Shown in pieces: positions 17,026-26,004 of a stretch of 64,000 bases of DNA. This DNA comes from Bacillota bacterium. Its GTDB lineage: Bacteria; Bacillota; Sulfobacillia; Sulfobacillales; Sulfobacillaceae. Position 1 is the first letter of the stretch. Each line of letters starts with the position of its first letter. The stretch spans positions 310,001-374,000 of the forward strand of contig JAPNUO010000002.1 in assembly GCA_026627065.1 (NCBI GenBank), written 5' to 3'. The notes beneath the pieces are model-generated. The model searched no databases. It saw only the letters and a program-made list of their open reading frames with translations, and was not told the origin of the DNA. Position numbers and translations under genes: made by a program.

Positions 17026-18789
17026 CTAATCGCAAGCGACGATGACGTGCCACGGCAACGTGATATAGCGCCGCTCATTGACGAGATAGACTTGGATCCA
17101 ATCCGTTTCTGCCATGACGGGAACGACCGTCTCCGTCTGTGTGCTTCCGCGGTTATCGACACGGTAGGTGAGCCTCACTCCGGTGCCGCGACGGATGGCA
17201 TCGCTTAGCTGCTTTTTCAGGGTTTCGTGCGCCGACGACGGTTTCTCGCTTCGGCGCCAAAGGCTGAAAGACCACGCGGTCTCCTCGTCCCGGATTCTCG
17301 ATGTCCGGAGGTGAACTGAGGCGGCCGCCTCGCTGGGACGGGCAACGTCCGGCAGCATGGGTTGACCGGCTTTTTCCAAGGATTTCAGCACCTCCTTCAC
17401 CCGGTCTGCCCGAATCACGATGTCCGTCGGCGACAGCCGTCCCAACGCGTCCCCGCCCAATAGGCGTTCGACGTTCGCAGAATCGTCCGGAGACTGGCTA
17501 TGAATGAGGGTGGCTTCGACAATTCGGTGACGACCATACTGGCGGTACCAATCCTCCAGATTCGCCCGCACGTTGTCCGGGATGGGATAGGCGGTCAGCG
17601 CTTCCAAAGCCTTGAGATGCTCGGCGGCGGTCAAGCCCCGCTGGATCCCGTACTTGACGGCCTGAGCGTCCAGGCGGTAAATCATGACCCGTTCAGACTT
17701 TGCCCGGGTGGCGAGACCATCCAAAGCCCACCGCTCGCCCAACGGCACCTGAGGAGGCACGAGGATGTCGCCGTTGGGCTGGACAATGATCTGGCGCGGC
17801 TCCGGCGCTTCAAAGCGCCCATTCATGGCGTCATAGGCCCAGTCGCTGAGCCGCATGGCTTCGGCCGAGCTTTTGAGGTCTAACAGATCAAAGACCGCGA
17901 GTTCGCTGAGCGCATATTGGAGGGAATGTTGATTGGCGACGCCGCTCCAGCCATGGGATTTGAGCCACTGGAGCGTATCGGGCAGCTTCAGCGCCTGGTC
18001 CGGCGCGATAAGGCTCAGGAGGCTGACCCAGATGAGCTGCGGCCAGACCGTGTGTAGGGGATCAAACCAGTACTGGCCGAGCCACTGAAAAAACCGCCAA
18101 GGGGGCAAATCCAACAAGGCTTCGGCATTCGCGGAGACTTCCAGACTGTAGGGCTCATCCTGGACCCAGAGCAAGTCGACTCGCTGCAACAATCCGATGA
18201 GATATTGGAGGGTAGCGCCGGGATTGACTTCCGGCCGCGGCCACAAGAGTTTTTCCAATTTGTTGCGGATGCGTTGGTACACCTCGCCGTGGGTCGTGAG
18301 AAGCAAGGGTTCGCGGCGGGCGTAGGACAACACCACAAAGAGGTCGTGCGTCAGCGGCGTCCAGAGTGGCGCCACCTCCGAAGAGCGGGGGGAGGCCTTC
18401 ACCGTGAGGCGCTCCCAGGGGAGATCCCAGAGCTTGGGCAGGAGGCGCGGCAGCAGCTCCCAGGGCGTTACGGGCACGGATGGATAGGGGCCGTAGTGGA
18501 CCGCAAAACAATAGCCCCAGGCCGCCAGCTCCTGCATGCCGTGAGCGATCCGCGCATCGCGCTGGGCGTGCGTCCACACCCCGCGGTTGGCGATCCAGTA
18601 GCCGAGTGCTGCCCGGAGGTCGGCGGACGCATCCTCCAGCATGGCCTCAATGCGCTGCGGGTGCAAAAGCGCTAGGGCTAATTCCTCAGGGCTTGTTCCG
18701 GACGTTTTGAGCATCGCCGCCAGCTGGGCCAGATCGTCAGCCGTCAAATGGCCCAAGATCTCGCCGATAGACTGGAATTGAGGATTCAT
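17026..18789 (-). CDS. XPB partner protein (Helicase_C_3-like with WYL-like C-terminus)
   Basis: 587 residues translated from an ATGA overlap with the XPB gene upstream. The middle region, with QIIVQPNGDILVPPQVPL followed by YRLDAQAVKYGIQRGLTAAE, resembles the domain (Pfam Helicase_C_3) found in proteins encoded beside bacterial XPB. The last 70 residues (LSDAIRRGTGVRLTYRVDNR; then PVMAETDWIQVYLVN and RRYITLPWHVIVA) look like a small beta-rich WYL-type ligand domain. No helicase motor motifs are present. It probably binds XPB and DNA and adjusts the helicase, as Bax1 does in archaea by analogy. The function is an inference. Confidence 0.7.
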   Translation of the reverse strand: MNPQFQSIGEILGHLTADDLAQLAAMLKTSGTSPEELALALLHPQRIEAMLEDASADLRAALGYWIANRGVWTHAQRDARIAHGMQELAAWGYCFAVHYGPYPSVPVTPWELLPRLLPKLWDLPWERLTVKASPRSSEVAPLWTPLTHDLFVVLSYARREPLLLTTHGEVYQRIRNKLEKLLWPRPEVNPGATLQYLIGLLQRVDLLWVQDEPYSLEVSANAEALLDLPPWRFFQWLGQYWFDPLHTVWPQLIWVSLLSLIAPDQALKLPDTLQWLKSHGWSGVANQHSLQYALSELAVFDLLDLKSSAEAMRLSDWAYDAMNGRFEAPEPRQIIVQPNGDILVPPQVPLGERWALDGLATRAKSERVMIYRLDAQAVKYGIQRGLTAAEHLKALEALTAYPIPDNVRANLEDWYRQYGRHRIVEATLIHSQSPDDSANVERLLGGDALGRLSPTDIVIRADRVKEVLKSLEKAGQPMLPDVARPSEAAASVHLRTSRIRDEETAWSFSLWRRSEKPSSAHETLKKQLSDAIRRGTGVRLTYRVDNRGSTQTETVVPVMAETDWIQVYLVNERRYITLPWHVIVACD

Positions 18790-20510
18790 ACCGACTTCAC
18801 CTGGAAGGGAATCACGGGCGCCAGGCGCTCTCGCGGCGCCCCAGTCGCATCGGCATGCGCAATGTCGTAGCGATAGCCCTGCTCACACAAAAACAACTGG
18901 CGTTTTTGAGCGAACAGTTGTTCTTTGGTGTCCTCGCTGACCACGGTGTAAAAAGTGGCCAGGCGGCCGTCGCTCTTCGGGCGCAAAATCCGTCCCAGCC
19001 TCTGTGCCTCTTCTTGCCGGCTGCCAAAGGCGCCGCTCACTTGAATGGCCACGTTGGCATCGGGCAAGTCGATGGCAAAATTGCCCACTTTGGAGACCAC
19101 CAGCACCGGCACCCGTCCCTGCCGGAATTCGTCGTAGAGCCGCTCGCGCTCTTTTGGCGGCGTCTTTCCGGTAATCAGCGGCGCCTTTAAGTGGCGGGCC
19201 AGGGCTTCCAGCTGGCTCAAATATTGGCCAATGATGAGAATGAGATCATCGCGGTGCGCCTCCACCAGGGTGTCCACGACGGGCATCTTTGCGGGATTCT
19301 CGGCGGCAATGCGGATCCGTTCGGCGTCTTCCGCGACGGCGTACGCCTCGCGCATCGCCTCCGGCAGCGCCACGCGGATTTCCCGGCACTGGGCGGTGGC
19401 AATCCAACCCTCGGCCTCCAGCGTTTTCCAGGGCATGTCGAAGCGTTTGGGGCCGATGAGAGCGAAGACGTCGTCGGCGCGGCCGTCCTCGCGAAGGAGT
19501 GTCGCCGTGAGCCCGAGTCGCCGCCGGGCCTGGAGGCTGGCGGTCAGACGAAACATCGGGGCGGGCAAGAGGTGCACCTCGTCGTAGATAATGAGGCCCC
19601 AAGGATGGCGGTCGAGGGTGTCGAAATGCACAAACTGGCCGTGGCTCTGATGGGTCAGCATTTGATAGGTGGTGATAGTGACCGGGCGAACGCGCTTTTG
19701 CGCGGCGCTGTATTCGCCCACGTCTTCCGCCGTGAGCGACGTCTTTTCCAGGATTTCGCGCTGCCACTGGTGCAGCGCCGCCTGCGAGGTCGTAAGGATG
19801 AGGGTGTGAGTTTGGGCGCGCTCCATGACGCCGAGCCCCACCACGGTCTTCCCGGCCCCGCAGGGGAGCACGACGACCCCATGCCCGCGATTGACACGGC
19901 CATCTCCCCAGAAGGCTTGCACGGCTTCGCGCTGATAGCCGCGCAGGGCAAAGGGACGGCCGTCAGGCAAGGTGGCGGCGAGCGTGAGGGCAAGCGGCGC
20001 CCCCTCGTCATACCCTGCCGCATCGTCTACCGGCCATCCGTGCTTGGCGAGCGCCTGCTTTAGGAGACCGCGGTGCTGGGGGGCAATGCGATAGCCCGGG
20101 TGCAGCGGTTCCGCCAAAAACGGCTGCACGCTTTTGGTATGTCCCACTTCCGTCAGCGCGCTGGGATCGCCCGTCAGCCACAGACCGTGGCCGTCGGGCG
20201 CCAATCGCAAGGTCAGGCGCCCATAGCGGCTGGCCTGGTCGCGGATGAACCGTATCACCACGTCGGGCACGGGATACTGGGAATAGCGCGTCAAGGCGTC
20301 CAAAATCTCGTCGGCGGTTAAGCCCGCCGCCTGGGCGTTCCAGAGGGAGAGGGCCGTAATTTGGTACGTGTGCATGTGTTCGGGACTTTTGACCAGTTCG
20401 GCAAATCCCGCTAAGGCATCCCGCGCCTCTTCATACAGCGGGTTGTCGACTTCCAGCAAAAGCGTGCGGTCGCTCTGGACGATTAAGGGAAGGCGTGCGA
20501 TAATTGGCAC
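18786..20510 (-). CDS. XPB/Rad25-type DNA helicase
   Basis: A 574-residue superfamily 2 helicase. After an N-terminal XPB-like domain come the Walker A site LPCGAGKTVVGLG, the Walker B/DEVH box IIYDEVHLLPAP, motif III GLTATLLREDGR and motif VI EEAQRLGRILRPK. Bacterial XPB homologues unwind DNA 3'-5' and are thought to act in repair; the eukaryotic one opens promoters in TFIIH. The start is a GTG after a purine-rich AGAAAGCGAG. It is translationally coupled to the partner gene downstream, so the pair should be made together. Confidence 0.9.
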   Translation of the reverse strand: MPIIARLPLIVQSDRTLLLEVDNPLYEEARDALAGFAELVKSPEHMHTYQITALSLWNAQAAGLTADEILDALTRYSQYPVPDVVIRFIRDQASRYGRLTLRLAPDGHGLWLTGDPSALTEVGHTKSVQPFLAEPLHPGYRIAPQHRGLLKQALAKHGWPVDDAAGYDEGAPLALTLAATLPDGRPFALRGYQREAVQAFWGDGRVNRGHGVVVLPCGAGKTVVGLGVMERAQTHTLILTTSQAALHQWQREILEKTSLTAEDVGEYSAAQKRVRPVTITTYQMLTHQSHGQFVHFDTLDRHPWGLIIYDEVHLLPAPMFRLTASLQARRRLGLTATLLREDGRADDVFALIGPKRFDMPWKTLEAEGWIATAQCREIRVALPEAMREAYAVAEDAERIRIAAENPAKMPVVDTLVEAHRDDLILIIGQYLSQLEALARHLKAPLITGKTPPKERERLYDEFRQGRVPVLVVSKVGNFAIDLPDANVAIQVSGAFGSRQEEAQRLGRILRPKSDGRLATFYTVVSEDTKEQLFAQKRQLFLCEQGYRYDIAHADATGAPRERLAPVIPFQVKSV

Positions 20511-20556
20511 CTCGCTTTCTCACGGTGCATTTGTTGTTCATGGTAGCAGTCCGGTG

Positions 20557-21708
20557 TCATTTGTCAAAAGCCTGTTCGAGGATGGTGGCTAGGGTATGCT
20601 CGTTTTGACGGCGAATCCGCGCGAGATCGCGGATCGGCGGAAAGGTGCCGGGAGCATCGAACAGGCTGGTGGGTAGCGGCGACGGGGACCGAGGCTGCCA
20701 GACAGCGAGCCAATCGGCGGGGATGGCGGTGTCTTCCGCTAAGGGCGTTCGGGCCATCACCGACCAAAGAAGCGTCCAAACGCGCGGGACCACCCCTAGC
20801 ACTTGGTAGCCGCCGCCTCCCGTGGCAATCCATCGTCCCTCGCAGTATTGGTCAGCCCACTCGCTGAGCCGCCGGGCGGTTTCGCCGTAAAACCGCGTGG
20901 TAGCGCACAAGTCGGCCAGCGGATCGCCGTAATGTCCGTCGACCCCGTGTTGCGAGACAATGAGATCCGGCCGGAAGTGCTGGAGGACGCGGGGGACGAC
21001 GGCGTCAAACAGCTCCAGCCAGGAGTCGTCGTCAGTCGCCGGAGCTAGGGGGACGTTGAGAGTGTAGCCGAGGCCAGGGCCGTCTCCCCGCTCTTCTACG
21101 GCGCCAGTGCCGGGAAACAAGTATTGGCCCGATTCATGAAAGGACAAGACGAAGACGCCCGGATCCTGGTAGAACGCGTTCTGGACGCCGTCGGCATGGT
21201 GAGCATCCAGATCGACGTAGAGGATGCGCCAGGGCGTGGTTTGTCGTAGCCAACGGATCGCAATGGCGACGTCGTTATAGATGCAAAAACCGGACGCAAA
21301 GTCGGGGCCCGCATGGTGTAGTCCACCCGCCAAGTTCAAGGCGCGGCGCACCTGGCCTTGCGCGACCATGTGAGCCGCAGTCAGCGTGCCGCCGACAGCG
21401 AGACTCGCCGCTTCGTGCATGCCCAAAAACACCGGATTGTCTTCGGTGCCGAGGCCTAACCGCTCCGTTCCCGGAGCTTTCTGGCCGGTTTGGCTTAAAT
21501 GGGCCACCAGTTCGACGTAATGGGGGGCGTGAAAGAGGCGCAATTCGTCCTCGGTGGCCCGCCTGGGCTCAGTCAGCGCATCGGGCGGCAAGAGGCCTAA
21601 CGAACGAATCAGATCGTAGGTGGCGGCCAGTCGTACCGGATTGAAGGGGTGATCGGGATGAAAGCGGTATTGTTGGAAGTCAGGATGGTAGATTAATGCC
21701 GCAGTCAT
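20557..21708 (-). CDS. acuC: AcuC-like lysine deacetylase
   Basis: A class I histone-deacetylase fold protein of 383 residues. GGLHHAGPDFASGFCIYNDV contains the catalytic His pair, YVDLDAHHADGVQ and the later VDGHYGDPLADL hold the zinc ligands (two Asp and one His), and GGGGYQV contains the catalytic Tyr. In B. subtilis AcuC removes the acetyl group that silences acetyl-CoA synthetase. It is divergent from a GNAT-type acetyltransferase gene with 69 bases between them, which makes a reversible acetylation role likely. Confidence 0.9.
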   Translation of the reverse strand: MTAALIYHPDFQQYRFHPDHPFNPVRLAATYDLIRSLGLLPPDALTEPRRATEDELRLFHAPHYVELVAHLSQTGQKAPGTERLGLGTEDNPVFLGMHEAASLAVGGTLTAAHMVAQGQVRRALNLAGGLHHAGPDFASGFCIYNDVAIAIRWLRQTTPWRILYVDLDAHHADGVQNAFYQDPGVFVLSFHESGQYLFPGTGAVEERGDGPGLGYTLNVPLAPATDDDSWLELFDAVVPRVLQHFRPDLIVSQHGVDGHYGDPLADLCATTRFYGETARRLSEWADQYCEGRWIATGGGGYQVLGVVPRVWTLLWSVMARTPLAEDTAIPADWLAVWQPRSPSPLPTSLFDAPGTFPPIRDLARIRRQNEHTLATILEQAFDK

Positions 21709-21740
21709 CTTGGCGTCCCCCTTTTCGCGCGCGAACTCGG

Positions 21741-21746
21741 TATAAT
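21741..21746 (+). promoter_or_regulatory. -10 box in the acuC/acetyltransferase divergent promoter region
   Basis: A perfect TATAAT lies 31 bases before the GTG of the acetyltransferase gene. No good -35 is seen 17 bases upstream. The same 69-base interval must also hold the acuC promoter, where TAAAAT can be read on the minus strand, so the two may compete. Confidence 0.45.
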
Positions 21747-21777
21747 TTTAGCACGACAAAATGAATGGGGTGGCGGC

Positions 21778-24108
21778 GTGCGGGTGATTCTCCGCGATGG
21801 GCGCGTCGCTGAACTTCGCGCCCCGGATCCGGCAGGCCCGGACCGTGAGATGGTCAAGGCCTTGTTTTTGCGGGCGTCGCCAGATAGCCGCTACTTTCGG
21901 TTCTTTCACGTGGTGTCGGACATCCGCGACGAAGACCTGGACCGCATGCTGGCGGTGGTTCCGGGTGTGTCGTACGCCTTGGTGGCCGATGTCGAAAATG
22001 CAATCATTGCCATAGGAAATTATGCGCGGATTGACGATGCCACCGCCGAAGTCGCGTTTTTTGTGGAGGATCAGGCTCAGGGGCGCGGGCTCGGGACGTT
22101 GCTGCTGGAACATTTGGCGGAACATGCCTGGCGCTCGGGGTTTCGAGAATTTGTGGCTTACGTGCTCCAAGACAACCTCGCCATGTTGCGGGTGTTCTAT
22201 TCGAGCGGGTTTACGGTATATCAAGAGCGAGCCCAGGATGTCCTCGAACTTCGCCTGCCGTTGACACAAACCGACCGCCAAAAGAGTCTCGCTGCCCTGC
22301 GAGAGAAATTGGCGGCGGCGGCATCCCTGGAGCCCTTCTTCCGTCCGGCCGTGGTCGCCGTGGTGGGTGCCTCACGGGACGAAACGGGGTTAGGCTATCT
22401 TTTGCTTCGCCATATTCTGGACGGCCCCTTCCAAGGCACCGTCTATCCGGTGAACCGCGACGCACCGAGCGTTGCCGCCATTCGGGCCTATGCCCGCCTG
22501 TCCGATATTCCCGAACCCGTCGATTTGGCGATCGTGGCCGTGCCGCGCCAAGAGCTGCTCGCCGTTGTGAACGATGCCATCTATGCGGGCGTCCGAGGCC
22601 TCATCATCGCGTCTTCCACCTTAGGACAAGGGGATGCTGAGGGACGAGCTCTTCAGGAGACCCTCGTCGCTAAGCTGAGGCGGGCGGGAATCCGGCTGAT
22701 TGGTCCGCACTCGATGGGGTTGGTTTCGACAGATCCCTCTGTGCGCCTTAACGGGAGCCTGGCGCCCGAGATGCCGGCGCCCGGACACTTGGCGGTGGCG
22801 AGCCATTCGGGCGCCATTGGCGTGGCGATTATGGAATACGCGAACCGCCGGGGCCTGGGGATATCGAGCTTTGTCAGCCTGGGCAACAAAGCCGACGTTT
22901 CGGTGAATGATTTGCTCCAGTATTGGGAGGACGATCCCGCGACGCAAGCCATGATGCTGTACATGGAGTCGTTTGGCAATCCCCGAAAATTTTCCCAGAT
23001 TGCCCGGAGACTCACGCGCCATAAGCCCATCTTGGCGGTAAAAAGTGCGCGCCGGCCCGCGGTGGGAGATGGCGTGTCCCCGCCCTTTTCATGGATGTGG
23101 ACGGAGGCGCCGGTGGATGCCCTCTTTCGTCAGTCCGGCATCATTCGCGCCGATACGCTGGAGGAGCTTTTCGATGTGGCGCTCTTGGTGACAAGCCAGC
23201 CTCTGGTTACGGGACCGCGCTTGGCGCTCGCGACCAATACGCCTGCGGGAACGCGGCTGGCCCGCGACATCATCGGCGAGTTAGGGTTGCACTTGGTGCG
23301 CACCATTGAGGTGGGCGCCGAACGGCCTAAGGAGGGATATCGAGCGGCCATCCGCGAACTGACCGCCCACGATGAGGCCTTTGACGCGCTTCTGCTGATG
23401 TTTGTTCCCATGAGCGATGCCGAGCAGCGCGAGGTGGTCTCCCTGATTGAGGACGAAATGGCCGTCTACTTTGAGCGACAGGCGCACCCCAAGGCGGCCG
23501 TAGCCAATATTTTGCTGTTGGATGCGGAGAAACGCCGCTATCTGGAAGCGGGCCCCCGGCGCATTCCCGTGTTTTCCTTCCCCGAAAACGCCATTCGGGC
23601 GGTGAAGCGAGTGTGGGATTATGCGCAATACGTGATGGAACCTGCCGGGCAGCACGTTGATCTGCCGGATTGCCGGGCCGACGAGGCCCGGGGAAAAATT
23701 CGCGCCGCTATCGCTTCCCAGGCGGACAGCGTCTTATTGGACGAATCGGTGCGAGATGCGGTGTGGCGGGATCTCGGCCTCGCCTTGACGCGCCAGGCCC
23801 GTCGTGGGCGGCCATCCTGGACAGTAGGGATCGCGGCCGATCCCCTGTTCGGTCCGCTGGTGGGAGTCAGCACCTCTCGCGGCAGCGTCGACCTGCGGCT
23901 GATCCCCTTAACCGATCAGGAGGCGCAGCGCCTCGTCCCGGAGACGGTGACGGGAGACCGCGTTCGGGCGCGATGGGTGGACCTCTTGCTCAGGTTGTCG
24001 CGCCTGGTGGAAGAATGCCCGGAAGTGGAAGTCCTTGAGTTGCGCCAGGTTCAGGTAAGCGAAGACAGAGTGGCTGTGGGCCGCGACGTACTGCGCGCTC
24101 ACCGCTAA
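21778..24108 (+). CDS. Pat-type protein lysine acetyltransferase (GNAT + NDP-forming acyl-CoA synthetase-like)
   Basis: 776 residues. Residues 1-165 form a GNAT domain, with acetyl-CoA loop DQAQGRGLGTLLLEHL. The rest resembles ADP-forming acyl-CoA synthetase: CoA-binding Rossmann (VAVVGASRDETGLG), then the ligase-CoA domain (ASHSGAIGVAIMEYANRRG; VSLGNKADVSVNDLLQYWED). Where active synthetases have the phospho-histidine SHTG motif, this protein has VSPPFSWMWT, so the synthetase half should be inactive and regulatory. GNAT at the N-terminus occurs in some actinobacterial Pat enzymes. Its targets probably include acyl-CoA synthetases. Confidence 0.85.
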   Translation: MRVILRDGRVAELRAPDPAGPDREMVKALFLRASPDSRYFRFFHVVSDIRDEDLDRMLAVVPGVSYALVADVENAIIAIGNYARIDDATAEVAFFVEDQAQGRGLGTLLLEHLAEHAWRSGFREFVAYVLQDNLAMLRVFYSSGFTVYQERAQDVLELRLPLTQTDRQKSLAALREKLAAAASLEPFFRPAVVAVVGASRDETGLGYLLLRHILDGPFQGTVYPVNRDAPSVAAIRAYARLSDIPEPVDLAIVAVPRQELLAVVNDAIYAGVRGLIIASSTLGQGDAEGRALQETLVAKLRRAGIRLIGPHSMGLVSTDPSVRLNGSLAPEMPAPGHLAVASHSGAIGVAIMEYANRRGLGISSFVSLGNKADVSVNDLLQYWEDDPATQAMMLYMESFGNPRKFSQIARRLTRHKPILAVKSARRPAVGDGVSPPFSWMWTEAPVDALFRQSGIIRADTLEELFDVALLVTSQPLVTGPRLALATNTPAGTRLARDIIGELGLHLVRTIEVGAERPKEGYRAAIRELTAHDEAFDALLLMFVPMSDAEQREVVSLIEDEMAVYFERQAHPKAAVANILLLDAEKRRYLEAGPRRIPVFSFPENAIRAVKRVWDYAQYVMEPAGQHVDLPDCRADEARGKIRAAIASQADSVLLDESVRDAVWRDLGLALTRQARRGRPSWTVGIAADPLFGPLVGVSTSRGSVDLRLIPLTDQEAQRLVPETVTGDRVRARWVDLLLRLSRLVEECPEVEVLELRQVQVSEDRVAVGRDVLRAHR

Positions 24109-24198
24109 CGTCCCCCTAATCGCCGCGAGGCCGGTATTGGGGTAAAGCTGGGCAAGGCGGCGTAGACGCTGGCGCTTCGAATCGGGTGGTTCCCTGCC

Positions 24199-24705
24199 TT
24201 AAAACTGAAAGCGGGCGTGGCCTTGAGGATGCATTGCCGGGGCGCCTTCTAGCGCCAAAAGCGCCGCCTTGAGCCGCAACCCGCCTTGATATCCTACCAG
24301 CTGTCCCGCGGAACCGACGACGCGGTGGCAAGGGATGACAATGGGCCATGGGTTGGCGGCCACCGCCCGGGCCACGGCGCGAACCGCTTCTGGCCGCCCG
24401 AGGCGCGCGGCCAAGGCTCCATAACTGAGTACTGTCCCAGGCGGAACGCCCTGCAGCGCAGTCCACACACGGCGCTGAAATGCGGTGCCCCTTGAAGTCA
24501 AGGGGATGTTCCAGGAGACCGGTCGGCCGGAGAAGTAGGCTTCAAACGGCCTTCGGTAGTCTGAGAGCGGCAAGGCGCGCTCCGGGGGCCATTCTCGCGC
24601 CTGGGCTTCCCGGTCGAAGAGGACAGCGTCCAATCCCTCCGGCGTGACCACCAACGTCACGCCCCATTCCCGCCAAGGGATTCGGGTCCAATACCAGTCC
24701 TTCAT
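24199..24705 (-). CDS. ogt: Methylated-DNA-protein cysteine methyltransferase
   Basis: A suicidal repair protein that takes methyl groups from O6-methylguanine onto its own cysteine. The C-terminal domain shows GTAFQRRVWTALQGVPPGT (helix-turn-helix entry), YGALAARLG and PIVIPCHRVVG, with Cys126 as acceptor. The N-terminal domain is ordinary. The start is set at MKDWYW by AAGGAGG six bases upstream; the frame above it has no support. 168 residues is the normal length. Confidence 0.92.
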   Translation of the reverse strand: MKDWYWTRIPWREWGVTLVVTPEGLDAVLFDREAQAREWPPERALPLSDYRRPFEAYFSGRPVSWNIPLTSRGTAFQRRVWTALQGVPPGTVLSYGALAARLGRPEAVRAVARAVAANPWPIVIPCHRVVGSAGQLVGYQGGLRLKAALLALEGAPAMHPQGHARFQF

Positions 24706-24984
24706 CCTTTGCCTCCTTGACAGCTGCTGAGCGCGTGGTTCGGGCCTCCCCCGGCGCACAATGGCCTTTCCTCGGGGCTTGGCCCAAGGGCTTCTATGCT
24801 AACCTTACACCAAGAGGAGACAGGCGGACGATGCCTGGGCTTTTTCTCGCTGTCTTCTCTTCCGACGGGATTTCCGTCTATTCGAATGGCGGAGTCGCCC
24901 TCGGGTCTACTTTTGTTTTTTCAGGGGGGATAGTAAAATGAGATGAATTGAACGCACTTCGCGACGAAGACAAGGAGGAAACTC

Positions 24985-25227
24985 ATGGCTTTTATCATCA
25001 CCGATCCATGCATTGGCGTAAAGGACGCGTCTTGCGTTGAAGTCTGCCCTGTCGACTGCATTCACACCACCGACGAGGCGGACCAGTACTACATTGATCC
25101 TGAGGTCTGCATCGATTGCGGTGCGTGTCAGCCGGAGTGCCCGGTGAATGCCATTTACGAAGAGGACGAGGTGCCTCCCGAATACCAGGCGGCGATCCAG
25201 CGGAACGCCGACTTTTTCAAGAAATAG
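24985..25227 (+). CDS. Seven-iron ferredoxin
   Basis: An 80-residue ferredoxin. Cys9-x7-Cys17-x3-Cys21, an isolated Cys25, and Cys42-x2-Cys45-x2-Cys48-x3-Cys52 reproduce the pattern of [3Fe-4S][4Fe-4S] ferredoxins such as Azotobacter FdI. It is a likely electron partner for the 2-oxoacid oxidoreductase 2 kb away or the sulfite reductase further along. AAGGAGG nine bases before the ATG gives strong translation. The next gene starts two bases after the stop. Confidence 0.93.
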   Translation: MAFIITDPCIGVKDASCVEVCPVDCIHTTDEADQYYIDPEVCIDCGACQPECPVNAIYEEDEVPPEYQAAIQRNADFFKK

Positions 25228-25228
25228 G

Positions 25229-25720
25229 ATGAATACGGCGTCTTTGGGCGTTAACGGGAACACCGAGATTCTCGCAGCCGCTCGCGCGTTGATCGAAAGC
25301 GAAACCAACCTGATTGCCAACCTGGCCAACATCGCGGCACTGCTTTACCACCGTGTGCCAGAGGTCAATTGGGTGGGCTTTTACCTCTGGGAAGCCCGTT
25401 CGGGAGAATGGGTGCTGGGGCCGTTTATGGGAAAACCTGCCTGCACCCGCATCCGGCCGCAACGGGGAGTGGTGGGGACCGCCTTGGCCGTAGGCCAGAC
25501 GCTGGCCGTGAGGGATGTGCATGAGTTTCTTGGGCACATCGCCTGCGACCCGGACTCTCGGTCGGAAGTCGTGGTGCCCATTTGGTCGGAGGGGCGGGTA
25601 GTCGCCGGACTTGACGTGGACAGTCCCCAGGTTGGTCGGTTTCCGTCTCAGGACGTTGAGCTCTTGGAATTGGTGGCCGAGGGGTTAGGCGCATCGTGGA
25701 ATCGCTGCCACGGCTATTAA
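25229..25720 (+). CDS. Free methionine-(R)-sulfoxide reductase (GAF domain)
   Basis: A 163-residue GAF protein of the YebR/fRMsr type that reduces free Met-(R)-sulfoxide. VNWVGFYLW, GPFMGKPACTRI (Cys72), RDVHEFLGHIACDPDSRSEVVVPI (Cys106) and the closing GLDVDSP are diagnostic. Of the three cysteines common in the family, the middle one (GVCG) is Val82 here. The ATG at 25229 comes right after the ferredoxin stop and has no separate ribosome site, so it is probably coupled. This suggests a redox operon with the ferredoxin. Confidence 0.85.
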   Translation: MNTASLGVNGNTEILAAARALIESETNLIANLANIAALLYHRVPEVNWVGFYLWEARSGEWVLGPFMGKPACTRIRPQRGVVGTALAVGQTLAVRDVHEFLGHIACDPDSRSEVVVPIWSEGRVVAGLDVDSPQVGRFPSQDVELLELVAEGLGASWNRCHGY

Positions 25721-25780
25721 AACTTGTTATCGCCCATGTCGCCCGGCGCGGCGAGTTTGTGGTATCTTAGGGGAAGAGCG

Positions 25781-25805
25781 CTTGCACAAGGCGCAGTTGT
25801 GCGAG
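25781..25805 (+). other. Stem-loop before the small membrane protein gene
   Basis: CTTGCACAA (25781-25789) pairs with TTGTGCGAG (25797-25805) around a seven-base loop; one pair is a G-U wobble. It lies 38 bases before the GTG start of the 46-residue ORF, in its presumed leader. It has no T tract, so it is not a standard terminator. Confidence 0.45.
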
Positions 25806-25842
25806 GCAACGGAAATGGCCCGACGGGGATGGAGGTGCAGCG

Positions 25843-25983
25843 GTGGCCACGCTCATTTATATCTTGATCATAACGGGGCTGCCTATGGCTATCATATCGA
25901 TGCCCGTGATGAAATATTTGCGAGACCAGCAAAAGTCTCAGGCTGGGCGCCCAACAACCAAAGCCCCAGGGCACTCGGCTTAA
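25843..25983 (+). CDS. Small single-span membrane protein, 46 residues
   Basis: GGAGGT five bases upstream leads to a GTG that opens a 46-codon frame. Residues 2-20 (ATLIYILIITGLPMAIISM) form one hydrophobic helix, followed by the positively charged PVMKYLRDQQKSQAGR and a polar tail. This charge layout predicts an N-out/C-in membrane anchor. The frame ends 21 bases before a good terminator and is preceded by a stem-loop, so it looks like a one-gene transcript. No family is recognised. Confidence 0.6.
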   Translation: MATLIYILIITGLPMAIISMPVMKYLRDQQKSQAGRPTTKAPGHSA

Positions 25984-26004
25984 CGACAGCAGGTTGACGC
26001 GTTT

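Noticed and set aside
19191-20063. 290-codon plus-strand frame opposite the XPB gene
   Set aside because: Overlaps the helicase motifs on the other strand and has chance-like composition.
24831-24941. 36-codon frame with AGAGGAGA upstream, before the ferredoxin gene
   Set aside because: The spacing to the ATG is long (about ten bases), the peptide shows no pattern, and the stretch probably holds the ferredoxin promoter.
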